Positions 1 through 6,137 of a stretch of DNA of 12,444 bases are shown in pieces; position 1 is the first letter of the stretch, and each line of letters begins with the position of its first letter. The stretch is from contig CAKZNY010000414.1 of the NCBI GenBank assembly GCA_937132145.1, positions 1 through 12,444 of the forward strand, in the 5' to 3' direction. Source of the stretch: an uncultured Paracoccaceae bacterium (GTDB lineage: Bacteria; Pseudomonadota; Alphaproteobacteria; Rhodobacterales; Rhodobacteraceae). The position numbers and the translations under genes are program-made. Under the pieces are notes generated by a model that had not been told where the DNA came from, did no database searches, and saw only the letters and a list, made by a program, of their open reading frames with translations.

Positions 1-1296
1 CTAGAAAAAGTCCCGGTGCGTGAAGACAATATGACGGCCTACGAGATGATGCTCTCGGAAAGTCAGGAACGCATGTTGATGGTGCTTAATCCGGATAAGG
101 AAGACGTTGCCAAGGCGGTGTTCGACAAGTGGGACCTCGATTTCGCGATTGTGGGCGAGACGATTGCCGAAGACAGGTTCCTTATCCGTCTTAACGGCGA
201 AATAATGGCCGATCTGCCGCTTAAAGCGCTGTCGGGCGAGGCACCGGAATACGACCGTCCGTGGGTGGAAACACCGGCCGCGGCGAAACTTGCCAAGCTC
301 CCCGAAGTGGATGTTACCAAGGCTTTTCTGGCTATCATGGGGTCGGCGAACTACTCCTCCCGCGCGTGGGTGTGGCAGCAGTATGACCATATGGTTGGCG
401 CGGATACGGTTGTGCGCCCTGGCTCGGATGCGGGGGTTGTGCGGGTGCATGGCACGCCCAAAGCGCTAGCGTTTACCTCCGATGTGACCCCGCGATATTG
501 CATGGCCAACCCGTATGAGGGCGGCAAGCAGGCCGTCGCCGAGGCCTATCGCAACCTGTGTGCAACGGGTGCGACACCTTTGGCGACGACGGATAATTTG
601 AATTTTGGCAACCCTGAAAAACCTGAAATCATGGGCCAGTTTGTGGGCTGCATCAAGGGCATCGCCGAGGCGGTTTTGGCGTTCGATATGCCCATCGTTT
701 CAGGCAATGTCAGCCTTTATAACGAAACCGACGGGTCAGCGATTTTACCAACGCCAACCATCGGGGCCGTCGGGATCATGCAATCGCTGGACGAGCTGAT
801 CCGCATCGCGCCCAATGATGGTGACGCGCTGATCCTGATCGGGGAAACGCAAGGCCATCTGGGCCAATCAGCGTTGCTGGTCGAAGTGTTTGGCCGCGAA
901 GACGGTGATGCGCCGCACGTTGATCTGGTCGCCGAACGTAAAGCTGGCGATGCGCTGCGGGCAGCCAAAGCAGCGGGGCTGGTTAGTGCCGCGCATGATC
1001 TTAGCGACGGTGGTTTGGCCATTGCGGCGGCGGATATGGCACTGGCTGCCGATCTTGGCGTCACGCTGACTGGCGAAGGTGCCGGCTGGTTCTTTGGCGA
1101 GGATCAGGCGCGCTATCTGGTTGCTTGCACTGCGGCGAAAGCGGATGCGCTGGTTGCACTATTTGCGGAAAACGGTGTTCCGGCGGCTAAAATAGGCTCG
1201 GTTGGTGGTGATGCATTGACGCTTGGCGCAGATATTATCCCGCTTAAATCTATTCGGGAAGTTTTCGATACGGGCTTGATAAAAGTCGTCGTCTAA
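1..1296 (+). CDS. purL: Phosphoribosylformylglycinamidine synthase, PurL subunit (3' part)
   Basis: PurL carries out the fourth step of purine synthesis, turning FGAR into FGAM with ATP and with ammonia delivered by the PurQ glutaminase. The reading frame is open from the first base, so the gene begins outside the window; about 431 residues remain of a family usually near 720-740. The first residues ([16 protein letters not shown], then LSESQERM) match the conserved middle of small-type PurL. Further typical blocks are the region around [30 protein letters not shown] and [18 protein letters not shown], which belong to the second AIRS-like half. A GTG at 16 and an ATG at 31 exist but cannot be the true start because homology continues upstream. 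The frame is intact to TAA at 1294-1296. The PurQ/PurS partners are not in the window. Identification is very secure. Confidence 0.97.
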   Translation, partial: LEKVPVREDNMTAYEMMLSESQERMLMVLNPDKEDVAKAVFDKWDLDFAIVGETIAEDRFLIRLNGEIMADLPLKALSGEAPEYDRPWVETPAAAKLAKLPEVDVTKAFLAIMGSANYSSRAWVWQQYDHMVGADTVVRPGSDAGVVRVHGTPKALAFTSDVTPRYCMANPYEGGKQAVAEAYRNLCATGATPLATTDNLNFGNPEKPEIMGQFVGCIKGIAEAVLAFDMPIVSGNVSLYNETDGSAILPTPTIGAVGIMQSLDELIRIAPNDGDALILIGETQGHLGQSALLVEVFGREDGDAPHVDLVAERKAGDALRAAKAAGLVSAAHDLSDGGLAIAAADMALAADLGVTLTGEGAGWFFGEDQARYLVACTAAKADALVALFAENGVPAAKIGSVGGDALTLGADIIPLKSIREVFDTGLIKVVV

Positions 1297-1312
1297 AGTT
1301 TTTGTAAACTTT
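1295..1312 (+). terminator. AT-rich hairpin at the purL stop, possible weak terminator
   Basis: A perfect 7-base inverted repeat, AAAGTTT (1295-1301) and AAACTTT (1306-1312) with loop TTGT, overlaps the purL stop codon and is followed by one more T and then CC. It contains only one G-C pair, so it would be a weak terminator at best; a stabilising 3' end or chance are alternatives. Confidence 0.3.
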
Positions 1313-1321
1313 TCCGTATTA

Positions 1322-1362
1322 CCTTTTGTGCGTCGCGACACTTCGCGGCGAAAGGAGGTGAT
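1322..1362 (+). promoter_or_regulatory. Very strong Shine-Dalgarno partly folded in a hairpin
   Basis: Bases 1350-1362 read GAAAGGAGGTGAT, which is the exact complement of the usual alphaproteobacterial 16S rRNA 3' end over 13 bases. Directly upstream, 1331-1338 pairs with 1343-1350 (8 pairs, one G-T, loop CACT), and CCTTT at 1322-1326 can pair with AAAGG at 1351-1355 past a 4-base bulge. That outer stem would cover the first half of the ribosome binding site. The match and the pairing are seen directly; any control of translation is inference. Confidence 0.6.
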
Positions 1363-1366
1363 GTAT

Positions 1367-1456
1367 GTGAATCCAAATAATTACAGACTTCTGGTCGTGA
1401 TTCTGATGGCTTTTGGCTTGATGGTTGCGATCATAAGGCTCTATCTCGGACAATAG
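1367..1456 (+). CDS. Small membrane protein, 29 aa, unknown function
   Basis: I do not recognise this gene. The frame reads MNPNNYRLLVVILMAFGLMV and then AIIRLYLGQ, that is a short polar N-terminus, one hydrophobic segment (about residues 8-23) and a short tail with one arginine, which suggests a single-pass inner membrane microprotein. I chose GTG at 1367 because the AGGAGG core at 1353-1358 lies 8 bases before it; an in-frame ATG at 1361 would add two residues but sits only 2 bases from the core. It stands alone between purL and bolA and is followed within 12 bases by a terminator-like hairpin, so it looks like a separate short unit. The binding site and hydrophobic make-up favour a real gene, but the short length leaves doubt. 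Confidence 0.5.
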   Translation: MNPNNYRLLVVILMAFGLMVAIIRLYLGQ

Positions 1457-1462
1457 TCCAAT

Positions 1463-1501
1463 AAAGCCGAGGCCCGCAGTTACAGCTGCGGGCCTCACTT
1501 T
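1463..1501 (+). terminator. Strong hairpin terminator after the 29-aa ORF
   Basis: An 11-base perfect inverted repeat (1469-1479 with 1486-1496, loop TTACAG) is flanked by AAAG at 1463-1466 and CTTT at 1498-1501, which can extend the stem past a small internal loop. The T tract is short, so termination strength is uncertain, and the shape could work in both directions. Confidence 0.65.
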
Positions 1502-1581
1502 AAGGTGATTTCTGTGAAACCAACTACAGACTTCCCTCGTTATACACCCGAACCTCTAACAAATCAATAACGTCGCACCCC

Positions 1582-1609
1582 TTGCGTCTGTCCCGTGGCA
1601 GGCTTAAAT
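1582..1609 (+). promoter_or_regulatory. Weak candidate promoter for bolA
   Basis: TTGCGT (1582-1587) and TTAAAT (1604-1609) are 16 bases apart and would start transcription near 1617, about 24 bases before the bolA ATG. Both boxes match the sigma-70 consensus only in part, so this is a tentative placement resting on position after the terminator at 1463-1501. Confidence 0.22.
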
Positions 1610-1640
1610 TCAGGCCAACAATAAACGGGAGATTGCGCAT

Positions 1641-1883
1641 ATGGCTATTGAAGCACACACTATCGAGGCCCTCATCCAAGAGGCATTTCCAACCGCCAAG
1701 GTCGAGATCGAGGATCTGGCAGGTGATGGCAACCATTATGCCGCGACGGTTATCGCCAGCGAATTCAAAGGGTTGAACCGCGTAAAGCAACACCAGTTGG
1801 TCTATGCTGCCCTCAAGGGTAAAATGGACGGAGCGCACGGCGAACTGCATGCGCTGGCGTTAACAACGAAAGCCCCTGTATAA
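1641..1883 (+). CDS. bolA: BolA/IbaG-family protein
   Basis: An 80-aa protein, the usual size of a single-domain BolA protein. BolA proteins pair with CGFS glutaredoxins to hold a shared [2Fe-2S] cluster used in iron sensing or cluster trafficking in the cytoplasm. The class II KH-like core is visible: GDGNHYAATVIA (about residues 28-39), then FKGLNRVKQHQLVYAAL (42-58), which holds the conserved His51 that commonly ligates the cluster. The GDGNHY turn resembles E. coli IbaG (GDGSHF) more than BolA itself and lacks the cysteine of the BolA2/Fra2 type. GGGAG at about 1627-1631 precedes the ATG by a usual distance. It is followed with no spacing by a membrane-protein gene and then grxD, which fits the known BolA-Grx4 partnership. 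The family is secure; the choice of BolA versus IbaG subtype is less so. Confidence 0.93.
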   Translation: MAIEAHTIEALIQEAFPTAKVEIEDLAGDGNHYAATVIASEFKGLNRVKQHQLVYAALKGKMDGAHGELHALALTTKAPV

Positions 1884-2129
1884 GTGGAAATCTGGAAGCT
1901 CATAGTTCTCGGTGTTGTGGGATTGCTGATCGCAGCGGTTCTGATCGAGTCTTGGCTTAAACGAGATAAAGCGCCGGCAACGCTGGCGAGCACACTGGGC
2001 AAGGAAAGTAGCGATGGGCAAGACAGTAAACCGCCCTTGGGAATGGAAGCAATCGACATGGATGTGGTGCGGATGGCCGAGAGGCTAAACACCAATCTAG
2101 AGCGAAAAAACACGATATATCGAAAGTAA
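1884..2129 (+). CDS. Single-pass membrane protein, 81 aa, unknown function
   Basis: I do not recognise a family. The protein starts with a hydrophobic helix (about residues 5-22, LIVLGVVGLLIAAVLIES minus its edges), followed by WLKRDK, a positive patch suggesting the N-terminus is outside and the rest inside. The remaining 55 or so residues are polar, with a short charged helix at the end (MAERLNTNLERKNTIYRK). The GTG start directly abuts the TAA of bolA and is in the same frame, with no clear ribosome binding site of its own, so it probably depends on translational coupling to bolA; the next in-frame ATG is more than 50 codons in. Its place between bolA and grxD hints at a membrane link to their iron-sulfur work, but this is only context. 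Confidence 0.72.
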   Translation: MEIWKLIVLGVVGLLIAAVLIESWLKRDKAPATLASTLGKESSDGQDSKPPLGMEAIDMDVVRMAERLNTNLERKNTIYRK

Positions 2130-2146
2130 ATCAAGGATAAAAGACA

Positions 2147-2509
2147 ATGACAAACGCAGCAGACACAATCAAAACTGACATCACAGACAACAGTGTTGTT
2201 TTGTATATGAAAGGCACTCCGCAATCTCCACAGTGCGGATTTTCCAGCAAGGTTGCCGGAATCCTGAACTATATGGACATCGAGTTCAAAGGCGTTGACG
2301 TGCTAGCCGATGAAGGCATTCGCCAAGGCATTAAGGAATTTTCGGATTGGCCGACCATCCCGCAGCTTTACGTCGCAGGCGAGTTCGTTGGCGGGTGTGA
2401 CATCATCGTCGAGATGACAATTTCCGGCGAGCTGGACACATTGCTGGCCGACAACGACATCACTTTCAACAAAGAAGCTGCCGACAAAATCCGCGAAGCT
2501 AACGGTTAA
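2147..2509 (+). CDS. grxD: CGFS monothiol glutaredoxin (Grx4 type)
   Basis: A 120-aa cytoplasmic protein that binds and transfers a [2Fe-2S] cluster together with glutathione and a BolA partner. All family marks are present: Lys22 in MKGTPQSPQCGFS, the active-site CGFS with Cys30, the cis-proline motif WPTIPQLYV (68-76) and GGCDI (82-86) for glutathione contact. The length is normal for single-domain monothiol glutaredoxins such as E. coli GrxD. AAGGA at 2133-2137 lies 9 bases before the ATG. It is the last gene of the bolA-membrane protein-grxD group, and a factor-independent terminator follows 21 bases after the stop. Nothing is missing or broken. Confidence 0.96.
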   Translation: MTNAADTIKTDITDNSVVLYMKGTPQSPQCGFSSKVAGILNYMDIEFKGVDVLADEGIRQGIKEFSDWPTIPQLYVAGEFVGGCDIIVEMTISGELDTLLADNDITFNKEAADKIREANG

Positions 2510-2530
2510 GCTTTTCTAAACGTATGTATC

Positions 2531-2559
2531 AAGCCCTGCCCTTCGCGGCGGGGCTTTTT
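2531..2559 (+). terminator. Factor-independent terminator after grxD
   Basis: A 10-base stem (2531-2540 with 2547-2556, one G-T pair, loop CTTCGC) runs straight into TTTTT at 2555-2559. It ends the bolA-grxD unit and touches the stop codon of the convergent zapA gene. The minus-strand side lacks a proper T tract, so it serves mainly the plus strand. Confidence 0.9.
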
Positions 2560-2947
2560 ATTTGGCCTCGACCTCGTTGGCCAGTTCTTCGACCCGTAAA
2601 ACCGCATCCTCGTAGGAACGCAGCAAGACGTCCTCGTTCGGGAAGGCTTTGGGCGCAACGGAGGCTAATGCGGATGTCCGCACTTCGGCCGCGCGAAGCT
2701 GGCCTTCCAGATCTTTAATTCGATCAGTCGAGGCGCGGGTTTCCCATTCCAGTTCTTTGATTTTGTCGGCCAGCATAAGGCCCGACATCAATAGCATCCG
2801 TGCCTCGGGAACGCGGCCAATCTGGGCCTGAAGGGTTTCGGCCTCGGCACTCAGCAGCTTGGCGGCAGCCTCCAGATGCGGTTCTTCGCCCTCGTTACAG
2901 GCCAGCGCGAAATTTCTGTTGCCGATGGTTATGTTAACTTCAGGCAT
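2558..2947 (-). CDS. zapA: Cell division protein ZapA
   Basis: ZapA binds and bundles FtsZ filaments and helps hold the Z-ring at midcell. The protein (129 aa from this start) has the typical N-terminal ZapA strand-turn region, PEVNITIGNRNFALACNEGE, followed by helices with EARMLLMSGLMLADKIKELE, and a long charged coiled coil to the C-terminus. An ATG two codons upstream (2953) is also open, but GGAAGGGA leaves only about 2 bases before that one and about 8 before ATG 2945-2947, so I prefer the latter. It overlaps the end of the upstream coiled-coil gene by 8 bases, so the two are probably translationally coupled. The gene converges on grxD. The family call is secure, the start less so. Confidence 0.9.
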   Translation of the reverse strand: MPEVNITIGNRNFALACNEGEEPHLEAAAKLLSAEAETLQAQIGRVPEARMLLMSGLMLADKIKELEWETRASTDRIKDLEGQLRAAEVRTSALASVAPKAFPNEDVLLRSYEDAVLRVEELANEVEAK

Positions 2948-3173
2948 TGGCATTCCCTTCCATCAACGGGTTCAACTGTTCGATTAATTTGTTAACCTCT
3001 GCCAGATCACTCTCTCGCTGGGCCCGCAGTTCGTTCAACTGGGTTCGCAATTTCGCGTTAACTTCTTGTTCAGCAACCAGCGCGCCATTTTGGGTATCCC
3101 GGGCACTTAATGCCGCCGATATCCGGTCTGTCGCTGATTTAAGACGATCTTCCAAAGTCTTCAATTCGTTCAT
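2940..3173 (-). CDS. Small coiled-coil protein upstream of zapA (DUF4164-like)
   Basis: A 77-aa, mostly helical and highly charged protein (MNELKTLEDRLKSATDRISA at the start) with heptad-like leucine spacing over nearly its whole length and no membrane segment. Small coiled-coil genes of the DUF4164 type are commonly found next to zapA and opposite tkt in alphaproteobacteria, which is the basis for that suggestion; no catalytic motif can be seen. I chose the ATG at 3171-3173, preceded by GGGAAGA 6 bases away; an upstream ATG at 3213-3215 would add 14 residues rich in Arg and lacking a good binding site. It shares an operon with zapA, overlapping its start, so a role in division is likely but inferred. 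Confidence 0.7.
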   Translation of the reverse strand: MNELKTLEDRLKSATDRISAALSARDTQNGALVAEQEVNAKLRTQLNELRAQRESDLAEVNKLIEQLNPLMEGNANA

Positions 3174-3216
3174 TTCTGTTCTTCCCGCGCGGATCAGTTT
3201 GCCTGCGAATCGCATT

Positions 3217-3312
3217 TCGATATCGATTGGTGGACTATAACCACATTTCGCGCGTTTTACCGCTCTTTTGACATGCCTGCATGCTTGACCCGCTTGGCGG
3301 GGCTGATATCAA
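3217..3312. promoter_or_regulatory. Divergent promoter region of zapA operon and tkt
   Basis: On the minus strand TATAGT (plus-strand 3234-3239) is a fair -10 box about 60 bases before the coiled-coil gene; its -35 is unclear. A perfect palindrome TCGATATCGA (3217-3226) lies next to the expected start point. On the plus strand TTGACC (3285-3290) and TATCAA (3307-3312), 16 apart, could drive tkt; a better-looking TTGACA at 3268-3273 has no -10 at a normal distance. These are visual matches only. Confidence 0.35.
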
Positions 3313-3343
3313 CACGGGGAACCTATTTTCAAAGGATATCGCC

Positions 3344-5365
3344 GTGAACATTGTAGACCTCCGCAAACAGCACCCCGAGCATTGGAACAAAGCCGCCGCG
3401 TTGCGGATGCTGGCAATTGATGCCGTACAGGCCGCGAAATCCGGTCATCCGGGAATGCCGATGGGTATGGCCGATGTCGCAACGGTTCTGTTTGAGAAGC
3501 ACATGAAGTTTGATGCCTCGGCACCACGTTGGCCGGATCGGGACCGCTTTGTGCTGTCGGCAGGGCATGGATCGATGTTGCTTTACGGGCTGCTGCACCT
3601 GACAGGGTACAAGGATATGACGATAGAAGAGATCGCCAATTTCCGCCAGATGGGCGCGAAAACGGCGGGGCATCCGGAATATGGCCATGCCGAGGGGATT
3701 GAATGTACCACCGGTCCTTTGGGCCAAGGGCTCGGGACGGCGGTTGGCATGGCGATGGCCGAACAATCCATGGCGGCGCGCTATGGCAAAAAGATCGTTG
3801 ACCACTACACATACGTGATTGCAGGCGATGGTTGCCTGATGGAGGGGATCAGCCACGAGGCCATCGGTCTGGCTGGCAAACAGCGGCTTGGCAAACTTAT
3901 TGTGCTTTGGGATGACAACGGAATTTCCATTGATGGCAAGGTAGAGCTTTCCGACATAACCGACCAGATGAACCGCTTTGCGGCGTCGGGTTGGTCTGTA
4001 TTTGCCTGTGACGGGCATGATCCGGATGCAATCGACAAGGCGATCACGCAGGCCAAACAAAGCCCGCGGCCTTCGCTTATTGCGTGTAAAACCCATATCG
4101 GTTTTGGATCACCGGCCAAGCAGGACACGGCGGGGGCGCATGGTGCGCCGCTTGGGGATGCGGAAATCGCGCTGGTTCGCAAGGCCTATGGCTGGAAAAG
4201 CGGCCCGTTCAAAATCCCGAAAGACATTAAAGCGGCATGGGAAGCCATCGGGGCACGCGGCGCGGCGGATCATGCGGCATGGGCCGAGCGCAAGGCCTCG
4301 ATTTCCGAACGTAAACAGGACGAGTTTGACCGCGTTGTGGCAAATGTTGCCCCCAAACGTCTGGGTTCTGTGGTCAGGGCGTTGAAAAAGCAGATCACGG
4401 CGGAATTGCCGAAAATGGCGACCCGTAAATCCAGCGAAATGACTTTGGCGGCGATCAATCCGGTGATGCAGGAAACGATCGGTGGCTCGGCTGATTTGAC
4501 GGGGTCCAATAATACGATAACGGCTGATATGGGCATGTTCGATGCGGATAATCGTGGCGGGCGTTACGTTTATTATGGCATTCGCGAGCATGGTATGGCG
4601 GCGGCCATGAACGGCATGGCCCTTCATGGCGGTTGCGCCCCTTACGGCGGGACGTTCATGGTGTTTTCCGATTACGCCAAGGGTGCTATGCGTTTGTCGG
4701 CGCTGATGGGGGTTCGGGTGGTTTACGTTTTGACCCACGATTCCATTGGCTTGGGCGAAGACGGCCCGACGCACCAACCAATCGAGCATCTGGCGATGAT
4801 GCGCGCCATGCCAAACATTAACGTCTTTCGTCCGGCTGATACGGTTGAAACGGCAGAGGCCTGGGAATTGGCATTGTCGTCCGAAAACACGCCTTCAGTG
4901 CTGGCATTGACCCGCCAAGGCTTGTCGACGGTTCGCACCAAGCACACCAACAAGAACCTGACCGCGCAGGGGGCGTATGTTCTGAAGGACGCGGAAAACA
5001 AACGTCAGGCGATTTTGCTGGCGACGGGTTCCGAAGTGGAAATCGCGCTTGCTGCGCAGGAAATTCTGGAGGGTAAGGGCATCGGCACGCGCGTGGTCTC
5101 CATGCCATGTTGGGAGCTGTTCGAGGCGCAGGACGAGAAGTATCGCAAGCGTGTCCTACCTGCGGGCGCGGTGCGCGTCGGGATCGAGGCGGCGGCGCGC
5201 TTCGGCTGGGACAAATGGTTAACGGGCGAGCGTGGCAATTCGAAAAAGGCCGATTTCGTTGGCATGGAAGGGTTCGGCGCCTCCGCCCCGATCGCCGATC
5301 TTTATGCGCATTTTGGCATCACAGCCGAAAACGTCGTTGCCAAAGTCGAAGCGCTGTTGGCTTAA
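3344..5365 (+). CDS. tkt: Transketolase
   Basis: A thiamine diphosphate enzyme that moves two-carbon ketol units between sugar phosphates in the pentose phosphate pathway (and the Calvin cycle where present). From this start the protein is 673 aa, close to E. coli TktA (663). Seen in order: SGHPGMPMG near the N-terminus, the cofactor motif GDGCLMEG at about 161-168, the IREHGM segment with the catalytic-type glutamate near 415, [14 protein letters not shown] at about 469-482, and the C-terminal domain from about 540. I chose GTG 3344 because AAAGGA lies 8 bases upstream and the protein then begins [17 protein letters not shown], as related transketolases do; the ATG at 3281 would add 21 unlike residues and may lie before the promoter. 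It is divergent from the zapA pair and followed by a hairpin and a 49-aa ORF. Confidence 0.95.
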   Translation: MNIVDLRKQHPEHWNKAAALRMLAIDAVQAAKSGHPGMPMGMADVATVLFEKHMKFDASAPRWPDRDRFVLSAGHGSMLLYGLLHLTGYKDMTIEEIANFRQMGAKTAGHPEYGHAEGIECTTGPLGQGLGTAVGMAMAEQSMAARYGKKIVDHYTYVIAGDGCLMEGISHEAIGLAGKQRLGKLIVLWDDNGISIDGKVELSDITDQMNRFAASGWSVFACDGHDPDAIDKAITQAKQSPRPSLIACKTHIGFGSPAKQDTAGAHGAPLGDAEIALVRKAYGWKSGPFKIPKDIKAAWEAIGARGAADHAAWAERKASISERKQDEFDRVVANVAPKRLGSVVRALKKQITAELPKMATRKSSEMTLAAINPVMQETIGGSADLTGSNNTITADMGMFDADNRGGRYVYYGIREHGMAAAMNGMALHGGCAPYGGTFMVFSDYAKGAMRLSALMGVRVVYVLTHDSIGLGEDGPTHQPIEHLAMMRAMPNINVFRPADTVETAEAWELALSSENTPSVLALTRQGLSTVRTKHTNKNLTAQGAYVLKDAENKRQAILLATGSEVEIALAAQEILEGKGIGTRVVSMPCWELFEAQDEKYRKRVLPAGAVRVGIEAAARFGWDKWLTGERGNSKKADFVGMEGFGASAPIADLYAHFGITAENVVAKVEALLA

Positions 5366-5387
5366 TTCACCATAGCCGCAAACAAGG

Positions 5388-5414
5388 CTGGTCCGTTCCC
5401 ATAAAACGGGCCAG
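5388..5414 (+). terminator. Hairpin after tkt
   Basis: A 10-base stem (5388-5397 with 5405-5414, one G-T pair) with loop CCCATAA begins 22 bases after the tkt stop. No T tract follows, so it may be a weak or factor-aided terminator or a 3' end stabiliser. It lies just before the start of the next small ORF. Confidence 0.5.
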
Positions 5415-5422
5415 TATGCACC

Positions 5423-5572
5423 ATGGATAACAAAACAGCCTTCTGGTTTGCCTTGATCATCGTCTGCGTAATTGCGGCCGATATTTTCTATTTTGAATGG
5501 GGGATTCTGGTTTTTCTTGGCAAACAAGTCGCCCGCGCCAGCAGCTGGCTGGCCTTCTGGCACAAGTTTTAA
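5423..5572 (+). CDS. Small membrane protein, 49 aa, downstream of tkt
   Basis: The frame begins MDNKTAFWFALIIVCVIAAD and ends ASSWLAFWHKF. It has one strong hydrophobic helix (about 6-18), a second hydrophobic stretch around ILVFL (28-32), and an aromatic-rich C-terminus. From memory, Rhodobacterales genomes carry a similar short protein ending in a WLAFW-like motif between tkt and gap, often wrongly labelled glyceraldehyde-3-phosphate dehydrogenase because of that neighbour; this one fits the pattern but no gap gene follows here. It has no dehydrogenase feature. The binding site before ATG 5423 is poor (GGGCCAG inside the hairpin), so translation may be weak or coupled. I give no function. 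Codon use and the conserved-looking tail favour a real gene. Confidence 0.6.
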   Translation: MDNKTAFWFALIIVCVIAADIFYFEWGILVFLGKQVARASSWLAFWHKF

Positions 5573-5649
5573 CCCCTCAAACGGCACTGAGTCTTTCCGG
5601 CAACACCCCGCCTACAATGCAATGTTTTCCACTTTAGGGATTCCCTTTG

Positions 5650-5672
5650 CGAATCACTTGTGGCATGATTCG
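5650..5672. promoter_or_regulatory. Inverted repeat upstream of ftsB, candidate operator
   Basis: CGAATCA (5650-5656) and TGATTCG (5666-5672) are perfect 7-base arms around a 9-base spacer, centred about 50 bases before the ftsB start. The arm and spacer sizes suit a dimeric regulator. A second short palindrome, AGGGA-T-TCCCT, lies at 5636-5646. No convincing -35/-10 pair was found next to them. Confidence 0.35.
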
Positions 5673-5711
5673 GTTAGATGCGTAGCAAGCGCACAATCAA
5701 AGCAGGGAACA

Positions 5712-6014
5712 ATGGAACAGCTATCACTCAAAAACGGTTTTACCGGCATTCTGGCCTCGCTCGGAATAATTGCCGGTGTCGCGTTTTTTACATTCGCCGC
5801 CCTGCAAGGCGAATACGGCATGTTCCGCATGTTTCAGGTCCAAGCGCAAGAAAGCCGCCTGTTGGCAGAGCTTGAGGTTTTAGCCGACAACCACAAAAAG
5901 CTTAAAAACCGCACGCGGCGTTTGTCGAATGAGTACCTCGACCTTGATCTTCTGGACGAGCAGGCCCGTAAGGTTTTGGGGCTGGCGCGCGGCGACGAAA
6001 TCGTTATCCGCTAG
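5712..6014 (+). CDS. ftsB: Septum formation initiator, FtsB/DivIC family
   Basis: A 100-aa bitopic membrane protein of the divisome; FtsB-type proteins join FtsL and FtsQ and help switch on septal wall synthesis. Visible parts are a short cytoplasmic N-terminus, one membrane helix (about 12-30, with GILASLGIIAGVAFFTFAAL), then a coiled coil (about 40-75, with LLAELEVLADNHKKLKNRTR) and a C-terminal block LDLDLLDEQARKVLGLARGDE that is typical of the family. AGGGA at about 5703-5707 precedes the ATG. Longer open frame upstream to 5472 is not supported, as it would put polar residues before the helix and run through the neighbouring intergenic repeats. It sits directly before the pyruvate dehydrogenase genes, an arrangement familiar in alphaproteobacteria. 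The family is clear, the exact name is by analogy. Confidence 0.85.
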   Translation: MEQLSLKNGFTGILASLGIIAGVAFFTFAALQGEYGMFRMFQVQAQESRLLAELEVLADNHKKLKNRTRRLSNEYLDLDLLDEQARKVLGLARGDEIVIR

Positions 6015-6026
6015 GGTTTTCCACTT

Positions 6027-6072
6027 TATAATGCACGTAAATCTCCATTGCTAAAAATGGGGCTGTTTTTTT
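6027..6072 (+). promoter_or_regulatory. Upstream TATAAT with hairpin and T7 run before pdhA
   Basis: A perfect TATAAT at 6027-6032 follows the ftsB stop. Next come a 5-base hairpin (CCATT 6045-6049 with AATGG 6056-6060) and, 5 bases later, seven Ts at 6066-6072. This may be a weak terminator for ftsB, or an early stop for transcripts begun at the upstream -10 box. No good -35 is seen. Confidence 0.3.
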
Positions 6073-6086
6073 GTGTTTCGCTGGGA

Positions 6087-6092
6087 TATAAT
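6087..6092 (+). promoter_or_regulatory. Perfect -10 box for the pdhABC operon
   Basis: TATAAT at 6087-6092 would begin transcription near 6099, about 39 bases before the pdhA ATG. At the expected -35 position there is only CTGTTT or TGTTTT (6063-6069), a poor match, so an activator may be needed. Placement after the T7 run supports a promoter separate from ftsB. Confidence 0.5.
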
Positions 6093-6112
6093 GTAGTTCA
6101 ATATTAAACTAC
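6093..6112. promoter_or_regulatory. Inverted repeat at the pdhA start point, candidate operator
   Basis: GTAGTT (6093-6098) and AACTAC (6107-6112) are perfect 6-base arms around an 8-base AT-rich spacer. The repeat begins at the first base after the -10 box and covers the expected transcription start, a position where a repressor would block the promoter. It could also form a hairpin at the mRNA 5' end. Confidence 0.38.
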
Positions 6113-6137
6113 CTTCATCCTGAGTGGGAGAATATAC

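Noticed and set aside
1514-1570. 18-codon frame (GTG start, AAGGTG upstream) between the hairpin and bolA
   Set aside because: Very short, no hydrophobic or regulatory pattern, and no run of codons suggesting a leader peptide.
2947-3240. 6S RNA or other ncRNA near zapA
   Set aside because: 6S RNA genes often lie near zapA, but both sides here are filled by coding sequence and the grxD terminator, with no room or matching fold seen.
3329-4096. Long minus-strand frame inside tkt (255 codons)
   Set aside because: Shadow of tkt: the plus-strand protein is a full, well-conserved enzyme and the minus frame has no known motifs.
5472-5711. Upstream extension of ftsB to 5472
   Set aside because: Would place a polar stretch through intergenic repeats before the membrane helix and overlap the 49-aa ORF; ATG 5712 fits the family length.
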